From NCBI GenBank assembly GCA_023436825.1, contig JAEZHS010000341.1, positions 1 through 14,320 of the forward strand: 14,320 nt of DNA, read 5' to 3'. Under the pieces are notes generated by a model. The model was not told the origin of the DNA. It saw nothing but the letters and a program-made list of their open reading frames with translations, and did not search any database. Numbering within the stretch: position 1 is the first letter of the stretch; each line of letters starts with the position of its first letter. A program made the position numbers and the translations under genes. The stretch comes from Pseudomonadota bacterium. Lineage in GTDB: Bacteria; Pseudomonadota; Alphaproteobacteria; Reyranellales; Reyranellaceae. Positions 1-7,181 of the stretch are shown here, in pieces.

Positions 1-189
1 ATGTTCTTGCTGCGGAGCAAGCCTGCGCCGACGCACGAAGAGGTCGCCGCCATCATGGGCTGGAAAGACGTGGCGATGGTGGCCTACTACGCCGAGGAGT
101 TCGACCGCGAGGCGGCAGCCCTCAAGGCTATGCCGTCGTTCAGCATTCCGCCGGTGCGCCGGCGGCCGAAGTTGAGAGTGGTAGGATGA
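1..189 (+). CDS. Probable tyrosine recombinase/integrase, C-terminal end (5' part outside window)
   Basis: The reading frame is open from the first base and ends at TGA 187-189, so only about 62 C-terminal residues are visible and the ATG at base 1 need not be the start. Residues 14-30 resemble the last conserved block of tyrosine recombinases. In that block a G-[H/W] pair is followed nine residues later by the nucleophilic tyrosine; here W21 and Y30 (second Y of an AYYAEEF motif) have that spacing. The catalytic arginines would lie upstream, outside the window. After residue 45 the tail is proline/arginine-rich and looks unconserved. If correct, the gene marks the edge of an integrated element or a remnant of one. 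It could also be an unrelated hypothetical protein, because the visible part is short. Confidence 0.45.
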   Translation: MFLLRSKPAPTHEEVAAIMGWKDVAMVAYYAEEFDREAAALKAMPSFSIPPVRRRPKLRVVG

Positions 190-202
190 ACAGCGGCGCT
201 CA

Positions 203-222
203 TTTACTCATCCCTGAGTAAA
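203..222. repeat. Inverted repeat in AT-rich spacer upstream of valS
   Basis: TTTACTCA (203-210) and TGAGTAAA (215-222) are perfect 8-base inverted arms around a TCCC loop. Two more ACTCA copies follow at 226-230 and 232-236. The spacer 190-297 is much richer in A/T than the flanking genes. The hairpin is AT-rich with no long T-run, so it is a poor intrinsic terminator. A binding site (for example for the adjacent recombinase) or a leader structure of valS is possible. No convincing promoter hexamers were found in the spacer. Confidence 0.5.
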
Positions 223-297
223 TCTACTCAAACTCAATTTACACAATGTTTTCAATAGACTAACCACAAGCCACATTTTTCGTTATAAGGCTCAGAA

Positions 298-2976
298 ATG
301 CTCGACAAGACCTACGACCCCAAGGAGATCGAAGCCCGCCTGTACCCCGAGTGGGAGCAGGGTGGCGCCTTCCGTGCGCATCCGGACTCGCCCAAGGCGC
401 CCTATTGCATCGTCATCCCGCCACCCAATGTCACGGGCAGCCTCCACATGGGCCATGCGCTCGACAACACGCTGCAGGACGTGCTGATCCGCTGGCGGCG
501 CATGAAGGGCGACGACGTGCTGTGGCAGCCCGGCACCGACCATGCCGGCATCGCGACGCAGATGGTCGTTGTGCGCAACCTCGAGCAGGAGGGCATCGGG
601 CTTGCCGTCGAGGGCGCCGACAAGGGCGACGGCAACAGGAAGCTGCTCACCCGCGAGGAGTTTTTGGCCAAGGTTTGGGAATGGAAGGCCTATTCGGGCG
701 GCACCATCACCAGCCAGCTGCGCCGGCTCGGCGCCTCATGTGACTGGAGCCGCGAGCGCTTCACCATGGACGAGGGGCTGTCGGCCGCGGTTCTGAAGGT
801 GTTCGTCGACCTCTACAAGGCGGGGCTGATCTACAAGGACAACCGGCTGGTCAACTGGGACCCCAAGATGCTGACCGCGATCTCCGACCTCGAGGTCGAA
901 TCGCGCGAGGTGAAGGGCCATCTCTGGTACTTCAAGTATCCGATCGAGGGCAGCGACGAGCGCATCATCGTGGCGACGACGCGCCCCGAAACCATGCTGG
1001 GCGACACCGGCGTGGCGGTGCATCCCGACGATCCGAAGTGGAAGCATCTCGTCGGCAAGCACGCCATCCTGCCGCTGGTCGGCCGCCGCATCCCGATCGT
1101 GGCCGACGAATACTCCGACCCGGAGAAGGGATCGGGCGCGGTGAAGATCACGCCGGCGCACGACTTCAACGACTTCGAGGTCGGCCGTCGCCACAAGCTC
1201 GAGGCGATCAGCATCTTCGACAAGTTCGCGCGCCTGAACGACAAGGCGCCGGAGAAGTATCGCGGCCTCGACCGCTTCGAGGCGCGCAAGCGTGTCGTCG
1301 CCGACATGGAGGCGGCGGGCCTCGTCGAGAAGATCGAGCCGCACACCCATGCCGTGCCCTACGGCGATCGCGGCGGCGTGCCGGTCGAGCCGTTCCTGAC
1401 CGAGCAGTGGTACGCCGACGCCAAGAAGCTCGCCGAGCAGCCGATCGAGGCAGCGCGCGACGGCCGCGTGACATTCGTGCCCGAGCGGGGGCGCGAGGAG
1501 TTCTTCCGCTGGATGGAGAACATCGAGCCGTGGTGCATCTCGCGCCAGCTCTGGTGGGGCCATCAGATCCCGGCCTGGTACGGCCCCGACAAGAAGGTCT
1601 TCGTGGCCATGTCGGAGGCCGAGGCCAAGGCCGAAGCGCGCGCCCACTACGGCAAGGACGTACCTTTGGAGCGCGATCCCGACGTGCTCGATACCTGGTT
1701 CAGCTCGGCACTGTGGCCATTCTCGACGCTCGGCTGGCCCGACCACACCAAGGCGCTCGAGAAGTACTATCCGACCAACGTGCTGGTGACCGGGTGGGAC
1801 ATCCTCTTCTTCTGGGTCGCCCGCATGATGATGATGGGCATGTACTTCATGAAGGACGTGCCGTTCCGCACCGTCTACCTGCACGGGCTGGTGACGGACG
1901 AGAAGGGGCAGAAGATGTCCAAGTCCAAGGGAAACGCCATGGACCCCTTGGAGCTCATAGACAAGTACGGCGCCGACGCGCTGCGCTTCACCATGACGTC
2001 GCTCGCCGCCAACAATGCCGGTCGCCTGCGTCTCGCGCCGGCGCGCGTCGAAGGCTCGCGCAATTTCGCCACCAAGTTCTGGAACGCCACGCGTTTTGCC
2101 GAGATGAACGGCGCAGCGCTACCCGAGAACTTCGACCCGGCGGCAGTGAAGCTCACCATCAGCAAGTGGGTGTTGGGCGAACTCGCCCGCGCCAACGCCG
2201 CTATCGACGCGGCGATCGCGGGGTTCCGGCTGAATGAGGCGGCAAGCACGCTCTATGAGTTCATCTGGGGCATCGTCTGCGACTGGTACGTCGAGCTGTC
2301 GAAGCCCGTCCTGCAAGGCGAGGACGGCCCGGCCAAGGACGAGACGCGCGCCGTCACCGCCTTCGTGATCCGCGAGACCGCCAAGCTGCTGCATCCGGTG
2401 ATGCCCTTCATCACCGAGGAGCTGTGGGACAAGCTCGGCCATCGCGCCGAGCACGGCCTGCTGATCGGCCAGCCCTGGCCGCAGCCCGCGCCGCCCGCTG
2501 CCGCGGCCGACGCCGAGATCGGCTGGCTGGGGACACTGATCTCCGACTTCCGCTCGGCCCGCTCGGAGCTGAACGTGCCGGCCGGCGCCAAGCTGAAGCT
2601 GCTGGTCGTCGGCGGCAACGACACCACGAAGCAGCGCATCGAGACGCACCGCGCCGCCATCGAGCGCCTGGCGCGCATCGAGGGCATCGAGGCTGCGGCG
2701 TCCGCGCCCAAGGCGGCGCTGCAGGTCGTGATGGGCGAGGCGACCTATGCCCTGCCGGTCGGCGACGTGATCGACCTCAAGGCCGAGAGCGCGCGGCTGC
2801 AGAAGGAGATCAAGAAGCTCGGCGACGAGATCGCCAAGATCGACGCCAAGCTCGGCAACGCCGCCTTCGTCTCTCGCGCCCCCGAGGAGGTCGTCGAGGA
2901 GCAGCGCGAGCGCCGCCAGCAGGCCGAGCAGACCCGCGCCCGACTCATCGCGGCACTGGAACGCCTGAAGGCGTAG
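298..2976 (+). CDS. valS: Valine--tRNA ligase (ValRS)
   Basis: This cytosolic class I aminoacyl-tRNA synthetase attaches valine to tRNA-Val. The 892-residue product is full length for the family. The ATP-binding signature HMGH is at residues 50-53 and KMSKS is at 539-543. The CP1 editing domain, which hydrolyses mischarged Thr-tRNA, contains TTRPET at 227-232. The helical anticodon-binding domain follows KMSKS, with the typical HPVMPFITEELW stretch. The C-terminal charged heptad-like region (about 823-892) is the ValRS tRNA-binding coiled coil. The ATG at 298 has AAGG at 287-290 as a Shine-Dalgarno, and the N-terminus aligns with the usual YDP...E start. The gene appears monocistronic. It converges on the GNAT gene, with 19 bases between the stop codons and no terminator hairpin. 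Confidence 0.98.
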   Translation: MLDKTYDPKEIEARLYPEWEQGGAFRAHPDSPKAPYCIVIPPPNVTGSLHMGHALDNTLQDVLIRWRRMKGDDVLWQPGTDHAGIATQMVVVRNLEQEGIGLAVEGADKGDGNRKLLTREEFLAKVWEWKAYSGGTITSQLRRLGASCDWSRERFTMDEGLSAAVLKVFVDLYKAGLIYKDNRLVNWDPKMLTAISDLEVESREVKGHLWYFKYPIEGSDERIIVATTRPETMLGDTGVAVHPDDPKWKHLVGKHAILPLVGRRIPIVADEYSDPEKGSGAVKITPAHDFNDFEVGRRHKLEAISIFDKFARLNDKAPEKYRGLDRFEARKRVVADMEAAGLVEKIEPHTHAVPYGDRGGVPVEPFLTEQWYADAKKLAEQPIEAARDGRVTFVPERGREEFFRWMENIEPWCISRQLWWGHQIPAWYGPDKKVFVAMSEAEAKAEARAHYGKDVPLERDPDVLDTWFSSALWPFSTLGWPDHTKALEKYYPTNVLVTGWDILFFWVARMMMMGMYFMKDVPFRTVYLHGLVTDEKGQKMSKSKGNAMDPLELIDKYGADALRFTMTSLAANNAGRLRLAPARVEGSRNFATKFWNATRFAEMNGAALPENFDPAAVKLTISKWVLGELARANAAIDAAIAGFRLNEAASTLYEFIWGIVCDWYVELSKPVLQGEDGPAKDETRAVTAFVIRETAKLLHPVMPFITEELWDKLGHRAEHGLLIGQPWPQPAPPAAAADAEIGWLGTLISDFRSARSELNVPAGAKLKLLVVGGNDTTKQRIETHRAAIERLARIEGIEAAASAPKAALQVVMGEATYALPVGDVIDLKAESARLQKEIKKLGDEIAKIDAKLGNAAFVSRAPEEVVEEQRERRQQAEQTRARLIAALERLKA

Positions 2977-2995
2977 TGCCCCATGCGCTGGTGGT

Positions 2996-3469
2996 TCAGC
3001 GTAACGGCTTGGTCCACCAGTTCGAGGCGATGGTGAGGTCCGAGCGGCGCAGCATCTCGGTCTTGGCGAGATCGCGGTCAGCCGAGACCACGACGATCTG
3101 TACGCCGCCATGCTCGTGGATCAAGGTCGTGGCATGGGACAACAGCGCCTCGCCGATGCTGAGCCAGAGTTGCGGCTCGGCCACGCAGAAATCGTCGATC
3201 AGCCAGGTGTCGCCGCCGGGATCGAAGACCGGCGGATTGGGGAATTTCCTCGCGATCAGGAAGCCCTGGTGCTGGCTGCCTTCGACAGCGATCAGGAAGA
3301 GCGTATCGGGCTCCGCCAGGAGCTTGGTGAAAAACGTCTCGGTCGACGCCGCAGAGTGCTCGGCCTTGCGCCAGAAGGTCGGCTGAAATTTCTGGAACTG
3401 CCGGCGACTTCGTTCCACCAGCTCGACGGCTGCCTTGATATCCCCGGTCGTGGCCTTGCGGACGTCCAA
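2996..3469 (-). CDS. GNAT-family N-acetyltransferase
   Basis: The 157-residue product has the size and layout of a single GNAT domain, which moves an acetyl group from acetyl-CoA to an amine. The N-terminal strand VRKATTGDI opens the fold. WLIDDFCV (about 89-96) fits strand beta4, and S104-I-G-E-A fits a degenerate acetyl-CoA P-loop (xxGxA, without the usual Q/R). VQIVVVSADRD (about 123-133) fits beta5. The only sensible start is TTG at 3467-3469, since the domain begins immediately and no ATG or GTG lies between it and the upstream stop. GGTGG lies a few bases upstream as a possible ribosome site. It is the last gene of the minus operon, 15 bases after the PhyH gene and in the same reading frame. 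The substrate cannot be predicted. Confidence 0.8.
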   Translation of the reverse strand: MDVRKATTGDIKAAVELVERSRRQFQKFQPTFWRKAEHSAASTETFFTKLLAEPDTLFLIAVEGSQHQGFLIARKFPNPPVFDPGGDTWLIDDFCVAEPQLWLSIGEALLSHATTLIHEHGGVQIVVVSADRDLAKTEMLRRSDLTIASNWWTKPLR

Positions 3470-3484
3470 GGACAGCCACCGCCG

Positions 3485-4318
3485 CTATGAGGCTTTGCGC
3501 AGGTCCGGCACATAAGGCCGGCTGGCGAAGTGTTCCTGGTTGTCGCCGCGCGCGAAGCGCAGGCCGGCCCGGCGCAGAGCGTCGTCGTCGACGGCCTCGA
3601 GCGGCACGAAGTAGCGGTCGTCGGTCTTGATGAATGTGTCGTTGTCGACGCGATTGTAGCAGATCAGCAGAGTCCAGCGCCGGTTGGCCGAGCGGTTGGC
3701 GTCGGAGCGATGGATGGCGTTGCAGTGGAAGATCAGCGCATCGCCCTTGTCGAGCTCGCAGTACTCGATCGGGCACTTCTCCAGGATGTGGGGCATGCGC
3801 TTGGGATCGACCTCGTTCTGGGTCGGCGACAGGGGCGTATGGTCGATGCGGCCGAGCCGGTGCGAGCCGGTGGCGATCTGCAGGCAGCCGTTCTCGCGCG
3901 TCGTCTTGTCGAGCGCGATCATCACCGACAGGAGATCGGGGCGCAGGCAGCCGTTGTAATACCAGTAGCCGTAATCCTGGTGCCATTCCCAGGCGCCGCC
4001 GACCTCGGGCTCCTTGGCCGTGAGCTTGGACTGGTAGTGATAGATCGGTCCGCCCAGCAGGGCCGCCGAGGTATCCACCATGCGGCGGCAGCGCGCCGCC
4101 AGCCCATAGACGCTGTCGCCGGCGCGGTTCCACAGCGCAATCCGCGTCGACCGGCCCTCGCCGTCGCGCCGATCGAGGATGCTGCTGCGCACCGCGGGAT
4201 CCTCCTCCATGGCCCGCGTCAGCAGATCGATCTCTTCGGGCGCAAACAGGCCGCGGGCGTAGGTAAAGCCCTTTTCGTTGAACTCGGCCGTCTGGGCAGC
4301 CGTCAGCATGTTAGGCAT
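3485..4318 (-). CDS. PhyH-family (phytanoyl-CoA dioxygenase-like) Fe(II)/2-oxoglutarate oxygenase
   Basis: The 277-residue product belongs to the PhyH group of non-haem iron, 2-oxoglutarate-dependent oxygenases, which hydroxylate small molecules or acyl-CoA esters. The iron-binding HxD is H113-Q-D115 in the motif WHQDYGYW. The distal histidine is H203 in AIHRSDANRS, and R213 or R214 just after it is placed to bind the 2-oxoglutarate carboxylate. NGCLQIATGSH (143-153) is the family's typical core strand and turn. All expected metal ligands are present, so it should be active. The ATG at 4316-4318 follows GAGGAAA; a second ATG at M4 is less likely. It lies 48 bases after the SGNH gene and 15 bases before the GNAT gene in the minus operon. 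The position beside CoA-metabolism genes is compatible with an acyl-CoA substrate, but many PhyH proteins do not use one. Confidence 0.88.
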   Translation of the reverse strand: MPNMLTAAQTAEFNEKGFTYARGLFAPEEIDLLTRAMEEDPAVRSSILDRRDGEGRSTRIALWNRAGDSVYGLAARCRRMVDTSAALLGGPIYHYQSKLTAKEPEVGGAWEWHQDYGYWYYNGCLRPDLLSVMIALDKTTRENGCLQIATGSHRLGRIDHTPLSPTQNEVDPKRMPHILEKCPIEYCELDKGDALIFHCNAIHRSDANRSANRRWTLLICYNRVDNDTFIKTDDRYFVPLEAVDDDALRRAGLRFARGDNQEHFASRPYVPDLRKAS

Positions 4319-4328
4319 GGTTTCCTCG

Positions 4329-4340
4329 AACGACGTCGTT
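4329..4340. promoter_or_regulatory. Perfect 12-base palindrome before the PhyH gene
   Basis: AACGACGTCGTT is its own reverse complement. It lies in the 48-base gap between the SGNH and PhyH genes, just upstream of the PhyH ribosome-binding site (about 4320-4326). It could be a protein-binding site for an internal promoter or a short RNA stem, but in GC-rich DNA it could also be chance. Confidence 0.25.
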
Positions 4341-4366
4341 GCCGGCAGCTTACCGTACAGGGGCGG

Positions 4367-5632
4367 TCAGGGACAGGCCTTGGCGACCTGCGGCGCGATC
4401 GCCGTGGCGAATTTCAACGCTCCCTGCGCATTGAAATGGCCTTCATCGACGAAGTCACCCGGTGCGAACGCGTCGACGGCAACCTGGATGTAGACGTCGC
4501 CCAGCCTTGCCGCCTCGCGACGCATTACATCGTTCAGCCTTTCGACCATGACCCACAGATCGCTCGAATGCACTCGCGGTGTCCACGGCGACGGCGGCAG
4601 GGTGGCGAGCAGCGCCACGTTGAGCACCTGTCCGACCCAGACGGTGCGGATGCCGCGCTGGCGGTTGATGGCGGATATCGTGGCGATGTTGCGCGCATAG
4701 ATCGCCTCGAGCGCCGGGTCGGGGTCCGATCGTAGCGGCCCCGTCGGCCAGCTCGGCGGCCGGGCGGTATCGACGGCCAGTACGACCAGGCGCGTCAGGT
4801 AGAGCAGCGTCGGCGAAATCGAATAGGGTTGTCCGCCGATGCGCCGCGCCTCTTCCGCGTCGATCTGCGAGGGCAGGTGGAAGTCGGCATAACCGGGATC
4901 GAGGTCGGGGATGTGCGCGTTGCGCGCATCGTTCCAGCCCATGTAGTAGATCGCGCATTCGGGCTGGCGACCGAATGCAGACGGGTAGAATGCCGTCTGG
5001 ATGACATGCTCGGCCGAGCTGTAGCCACCCATTCCATGGTTGATGACGGCATGGTGCGAGGGCCTGAGCAACACCTCGAGGCGCTCCGGCCAAGTGTCTC
5101 CGTCGCGGTTGGCCTGATCGTAGGTCGTCGAGCCGCCGAACAGCGCCACGACCGTCTTGCCGGCCAGCGACTCTGGCGTCCGCTCCTGGCCACGCAGCTT
5201 CTGCGAGTTGTGGCGGATACCAGGACTGGGCTCGTCCGCCGGCGTGGGTATCGGCACGGCCTGCAGCAGCGGATGCCAGGTGAAGCGCGTGTCGGCCCAG
5301 CCATTGGCCGGAAGCAGCGAACTCTGCGACAGGCCAAGACGCTCGAAGGCCCTGGAGCCGATGCCGAAGCCGGCCTCCAGCGCCGCCAGGGACAACACGA
5401 CCGTAGCGAGGCGAGGCCAAGGAGCCACGACCACGGTCACCACCAGAAGCGCGCCGAGATAATAGAAATACCAGCGCCGCGGCGTGCAGGCCAGGAGCTC
5501 ACCACGCCACCAGAAATGCCAGGCAACGACGGCAACACCCATCGCCAGCAGAAAGCTCACGGCGACGGCAAGCGTGCGCTCGGGCCGGCGAGGCGGCGAC
5601 AACCCCACATGAGAGAGCAGGAAGCGCCGCAA
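4367..5632 (-). CDS. Membrane-anchored SGNH/GDSL-type hydrolase
   Basis: The 421-residue protein starts with about three hydrophobic segments (roughly 20-41, 55-71, 75-91), followed by an SGNH hydrolase-like domain. The four family blocks appear in order. FGGSTT (165-170) has candidate nucleophile S168, with Gly in place of the usual Asp of GDS. GMGGYSS (200-206) supplies the oxyanion Gly, GWND (232-235) has N234, and D396 and H399 form the C-terminal DxxH. The catalytic set looks complete, so esterase, lipase or deacylase activity is plausible, probably at the membrane or on its outer face. The start is TTG at 5630-5632, 4 bases after the thiolase-like stop, with GGA upstream; a GTG at codon 9 is an alternative. 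Such proteins often process acyl or acetyl groups on envelope glycans, but a role in substrate release for the operon is equally possible. Confidence 0.8.
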   Translation of the reverse strand: MRRFLLSHVGLSPPRRPERTLAVAVSFLLAMGVAVVAWHFWWRGELLACTPRRWYFYYLGALLVVTVVVAPWPRLATVVLSLAALEAGFGIGSRAFERLGLSQSSLLPANGWADTRFTWHPLLQAVPIPTPADEPSPGIRHNSQKLRGQERTPESLAGKTVVALFGGSTTYDQANRDGDTWPERLEVLLRPSHHAVINHGMGGYSSAEHVIQTAFYPSAFGRQPECAIYYMGWNDARNAHIPDLDPGYADFHLPSQIDAEEARRIGGQPYSISPTLLYLTRLVVLAVDTARPPSWPTGPLRSDPDPALEAIYARNIATISAINRQRGIRTVWVGQVLNVALLATLPPSPWTPRVHSSDLWVMVERLNDVMRREAARLGDVYIQVAVDAFAPGDFVDEGHFNAQGALKFATAIAPQVAKACP

Positions 5633-5636
5633 TGTC

Positions 5637-7181
5637 CTACATCGTGGCGAAGACGTTGCGGCCGTCGCGTTCGCTGACGGCCACTCTGCGCCCGAGCTGC
5701 TCGCGCGTCAGCATGTCGGCCAGCAACGCCGGGTCATCGCCGGCCATGGCGATGAAGCGTTCTCCCGAGCTGTCCAGCCGGCCGATGATCCAGGCCTTTT
5801 CCGGCGCCGCCTTGCCGTAGGCCACACAGTAGGTCTCGATCGTGCCGGTGCCGCTCGGCCTGGTATTGACCCGATGTTTCGGCCCGGCATCGAGCTCGGC
5901 CTGCAGCTTCTTGGCATCTTCGCGCCGCCACGGGCCCCTGGTCGGCTCAGTCGAGTAGAGGCCGGCGGAGTGCTTGGTGAGGTAATTGCCGTTGGCCGTG
6001 ACCATGCCGAACGAACCGGGCGCCTTGCGCACCACGTTCATCATCTCGGCGATCGAGTGGGTGACGTAGTTGTTGCCCGGTCCCCCGAAGAAGGGCAGGC
6101 CGCCGGTGACGCTGATCGGGCGCGGATCGTCCTCGGCGATGCCGATCTCCTTCATCGCCACCTCGACCGCCGAGGGGAAGCAGCTGTAGAGATCGAAGGC
6201 CGCGACGTCGGCCGCGGTCTTGCCCGCCATGTCGAGCGCCACGCGGGCGCAGCCCCGGATCGCAGGCGATGCATCGAGCCGCTCGCGCTCGGACACGACC
6301 CAGGTGTCGGTGCCGTCGGCGCAGCCATGTAGGAACACCCAGCGGTCCTGCGGGATGCCCCATTCGCGAGCCTTCTCGACCGACGTCATCAGCACGGCGG
6401 AAGCCTGATCGATGATGGCGTTGGAATTCATCAGTCGCGGGTAGGGAAAGCAGATCCAGCGATTGTCGTCGGAGATCGTCGCCAGGCGCTCGGCGTCATA
6501 ACCCTCGCGGCGCGTCGCCAGTGGGTTGGCCTTGGCGACGGCGGCCAGCCGCTCGAACAGCCGACCCATGGCCGTCAGGTGGCTCGCCACGTCACGCTTC
6601 AGGCCGCCGCGGATGGCGTTCTCCAGCAGCGGGTAGAAGTGGATGGCGGCCCGAAGGTCGTGCCGAGCCTCCTCGTCGGAAAAGCCGAAGCGCTTGTCAC
6701 CGACGCGAGTCGGCTCGCCGCCGGGATCCTCGTTATGGTCGATCCTGAGCCCGGCCTTGCGCGCATTCTGGGTCGAGCGCAGCAGCTCGGCGCCGCAGAT
6801 CAGGGCCAGGCCGGTCTCGCCGCTCGCAATCTCCTCGGCGAAGCGGTTGACGAGGTACTGGGGCGTGTTGCCACCCTGGTGGGTGTAGATCAGCTGGCGC
6901 GGCGCGGCGCCGAGGCGATTGGCGACGCCCTTGGGGGGATTGGTGCACCGGCCGAACGGCGAGGCGAAGCGCGGGCTGACGTCGGGAAAGAATTCGAGGA
7001 CCGCAACCGCGTCGAGCTCGCGGCCGAGCCCTTCTGCTCCGATCGCGGCGCCGCTGTCGGTGAGCGCCAGACGGGCGGCCTCCGCGGCGAAGGCGACGTT
7101 GGATCGCTCGCTCGACGGCTGGCTGGTGGTGTCGGTGATCTGGCCGCAGCCGACCAGGATGGGCGTGCACGGATCGATCAT
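5637..7181 (-). CDS. Thiolase-like protein, type 1 (acetyl-CoA acetyltransferase family) with extra C-terminal domain
   Basis: The 514-residue protein begins TPILVGCGQITD, the usual opening of SCP-x-like and type 1 thiolase-like proteins. It has the two-lobe thiolase pattern, then a C-terminal stretch (about 425-514, including GTIETYCVAYG and KAWIIGRL) that matches the additional domain described for this group. Thiolase catalytic positions are altered. The nucleophile region reads HQGGNTP (101-107) with no cysteine, the NEAF-like block is YSCFPSAVE, the GHPxG region is NNYVTHSI, and the second-Cys region is TANGNY. Classical 3-ketoacyl-CoA cleavage is therefore doubtful, although binding or modifying an acyl-CoA remains likely. 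The start is ATG 7179-7181, which overlaps the CaiB stop as ATGA and implies translational coupling. Longer in-frame starts up to 7553 only read through the CaiB gene antiframe. Confidence 0.87.
   Translation of the reverse strand: MIDPCTPILVGCGQITDTTSQPSSERSNVAFAAEAARLALTDSGAAIGAEGLGRELDAVAVLEFFPDVSPRFASPFGRCTNPPKGVANRLGAAPRQLIYTHQGGNTPQYLVNRFAEEIASGETGLALICGAELLRSTQNARKAGLRIDHNEDPGGEPTRVGDKRFGFSDEEARHDLRAAIHFYPLLENAIRGGLKRDVASHLTAMGRLFERLAAVAKANPLATRREGYDAERLATISDDNRWICFPYPRLMNSNAIIDQASAVLMTSVEKAREWGIPQDRWVFLHGCADGTDTWVVSERERLDASPAIRGCARVALDMAGKTAADVAAFDLYSCFPSAVEVAMKEIGIAEDDPRPISVTGGLPFFGGPGNNYVTHSIAEMMNVVRKAPGSFGMVTANGNYLTKHSAGLYSTEPTRGPWRREDAKKLQAELDAGPKHRVNTRPSGTGTIETYCVAYGKAAPEKAWIIGRLDSSGERFIAMAGDDPALLADMLTREQLGRRVAVSERDGRNVFATM

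Noticed and set aside
238..266. Possible sigma-70 promoter for valS (TTTACA, 17 bases, TAACCA)
   Set aside because: The -35 is good but the -10 matches only two of six positions; not enough in an AT-rich spacer.
190..297. T-box or other leader riboswitch for valS
   Set aside because: Too short, no T-box sequence or specifier stem, and T-boxes are not expected in Alphaproteobacteria.
1822..1857. Run of methionine codons in valS as a possible repeat expansion
   Set aside because: An M-rich ARMMMMG-like stretch is normal in the ValRS catalytic core.
736..1884. 382-codon minus-strand frame inside valS
   Set aside because: Antisense shadow of a highly conserved gene in GC-rich DNA; rich in H, D, R and V with no domain pattern.
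3078..4133. 351-codon minus-strand frame across PhyH and GNAT
   Set aside because: Same strand but a different frame from the two recognised proteins; arginine- and proline-rich translation without family motifs.
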